This document shows positions 63,178 through 64,000 of a stretch of 64,000 nucleotides of DNA, one piece after another. Location of the stretch: assembly GCF_021768455.1 (NCBI RefSeq), contig NZ_JAIZVX010000003.1, forward strand, positions 1-64,000, given 5' to 3'. Each line of letters starts with the position of its first letter. The first letter of the stretch is position 1. The position numbers were made by a program, and so were the translations under genes. The DNA comes from Aquabacterium sp. Its GTDB lineage: Bacteria > Pseudomonadota > Gammaproteobacteria > Burkholderiales > Burkholderiaceae_C. The notes below the pieces were generated by a model. It was not told where the DNA came from and searched no databases. It saw only the letters and a list, made by a program, of their open reading frames with translations.

Positions 63178-64000
63178 ATGCACTTCACCCACACCGACGA
63201 ACGCCGCATGCTGGCCGACACGCTGCAGCGCTACGTGAGCACGCAATGCCCCTTTGCCATGCGCCAGCGCCTCGCCGCGTCAGCCGAGGGCCACAGCCCG
63301 ACGCACTGGCGCGCCTTGGCCGAACTGGGCGCCCTGGGCGCGCTGTTCGACGAGGCCCACGGTGGCCTGGGTGGCCATGGCTTCGACATCGCCGTGGTCT
63401 TCGAGGTTCTGGGCCAGGGCCTCGTGGTCGAGCCCTTCCTGCCCAACCTGCTGGCCGGCAGCGTGCTGGCCCAGAGCGCACACCCCGCGCACGCCGCCTT
63501 GCTGTCCAGCCTGATGCAAGGCGAGGTGCTCGCCACCCTGGCCCACGAAGAAGCCGACTCCCACTACGACCCGGCCCACGTGGCCACCCGCGCCACCCGC
63601 GAGGCCGAGGGCTGGTGCCTGCAGGGCGCCAAGGCCGCCGTGCCTTTTGGGGCACAGGCTCAGTGGCTGATCCTCAGCGCACGCACGCAGGGCGAGGTGG
63701 CCGACACCGATGGCATCGGCTTGTTCGCCCTGCCCGCCGACACCCCCGGCCTGCGCCGCACAGGCTCGCCCACGCTGGATGGCAGCCAGACCGCCACCGT
63801 GCACCTCGACCAGGTGCGCCTGCCCGCCTCGGCCCTGATCGGCCCCGAAGGCCGGGGCCACGCCCTGCTGGAGCAGGCCATCGGGCGCGGCATCCTGGCC
63901 CTGTGCGCCGAGGCCCTGGGCCTGATGGAGGCGGCCAAGGCGGCCACCATCACCCACCTGCAGACCCGCATGCAGTTTGGCCAGCCCCTGGCCCGTTTCC
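63178..64000 (+). CDS. Acyl-CoA dehydrogenase (PimD-like small subunit), truncated by window end
   Basis: MHFTHTDERRMLADTLQRYVSTQ...ALGLMEAAKAATITHLQTRMQFGQPLARF; open to the window edge, so absent from the supplied ORF track. Confidence 0.82.
   Translation, partial: MHFTHTDERRMLADTLQRYVSTQCPFAMRQRLAASAEGHSPTHWRALAELGALGALFDEAHGGLGGHGFDIAVVFEVLGQGLVVEPFLPNLLAGSVLAQSAHPAHAALLSSLMQGEVLATLAHEEADSHYDPAHVATRATREAEGWCLQGAKAAVPFGAQAQWLILSARTQGEVADTDGIGLFALPADTPGLRRTGSPTLDGSQTATVHLDQVRLPASALIGPEGRGHALLEQAIGRGILALCAEALGLMEAAKAATITHLQTRMQFGQPLARF

Overview
High-GC chromosomal segment of a betaproteobacterium (Burkholderiales-like by gene content and order). It is dense with intact, mostly housekeeping genes. 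From left to right: an AraC regulator; a RhlE-like DEAD-box helicase with an AmgK-like sugar kinase; lptD-surA-rsmA; cca; an MCP gene with a sigma28-like promoter; a complete minus-strand dcw division/cell-wall cluster running mraZ-rsmH-ftsL-ftsI-murE-murF-mraY-murD-ftsW-murG-murC-ddl-ftsQ-ftsA-ftsZ (30.7 kb down to 12.7 kb); an orphan REC-like/CheX protein; feoA-feoB plus a small Cys-rich membrane protein; a TPP riboswitch with thiC-thiO-thiS-thiG-thiDE; a DUF4337-like membrane protein coupled to an exported Ppx/GppA-like protein; bioB; an orphan histidine kinase; metE with a palindromic MetR-type operator and a MetR-like LysR gene about 6.4 kb away; a LolD/MacB-type ABC exporter with adaptor; a flavin monooxygenase; an orphan ParB-like protein; a hybrid histidine kinase overlapping a REC-GGDEF cyclase; an esterase; and two tandem acyl-CoA dehydrogenases, the second cut by the window edge. 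I found no mobile element, CRISPR array, tRNA or rRNA, and no convincing wholly new multi-gene system. The best leads are a roughly 75-residue acidic insertion in MurD, four exactly 10-bp-phased GTG repeats at mraZ, the exported Ppx/GppA-like/DUF4337 pair, the degenerate-receiver CheX protein, the FeoB-linked Cys-rich microprotein, and the metR/metE operator pair. All calls come from reading sequence and recalled family motifs; no database search was run.
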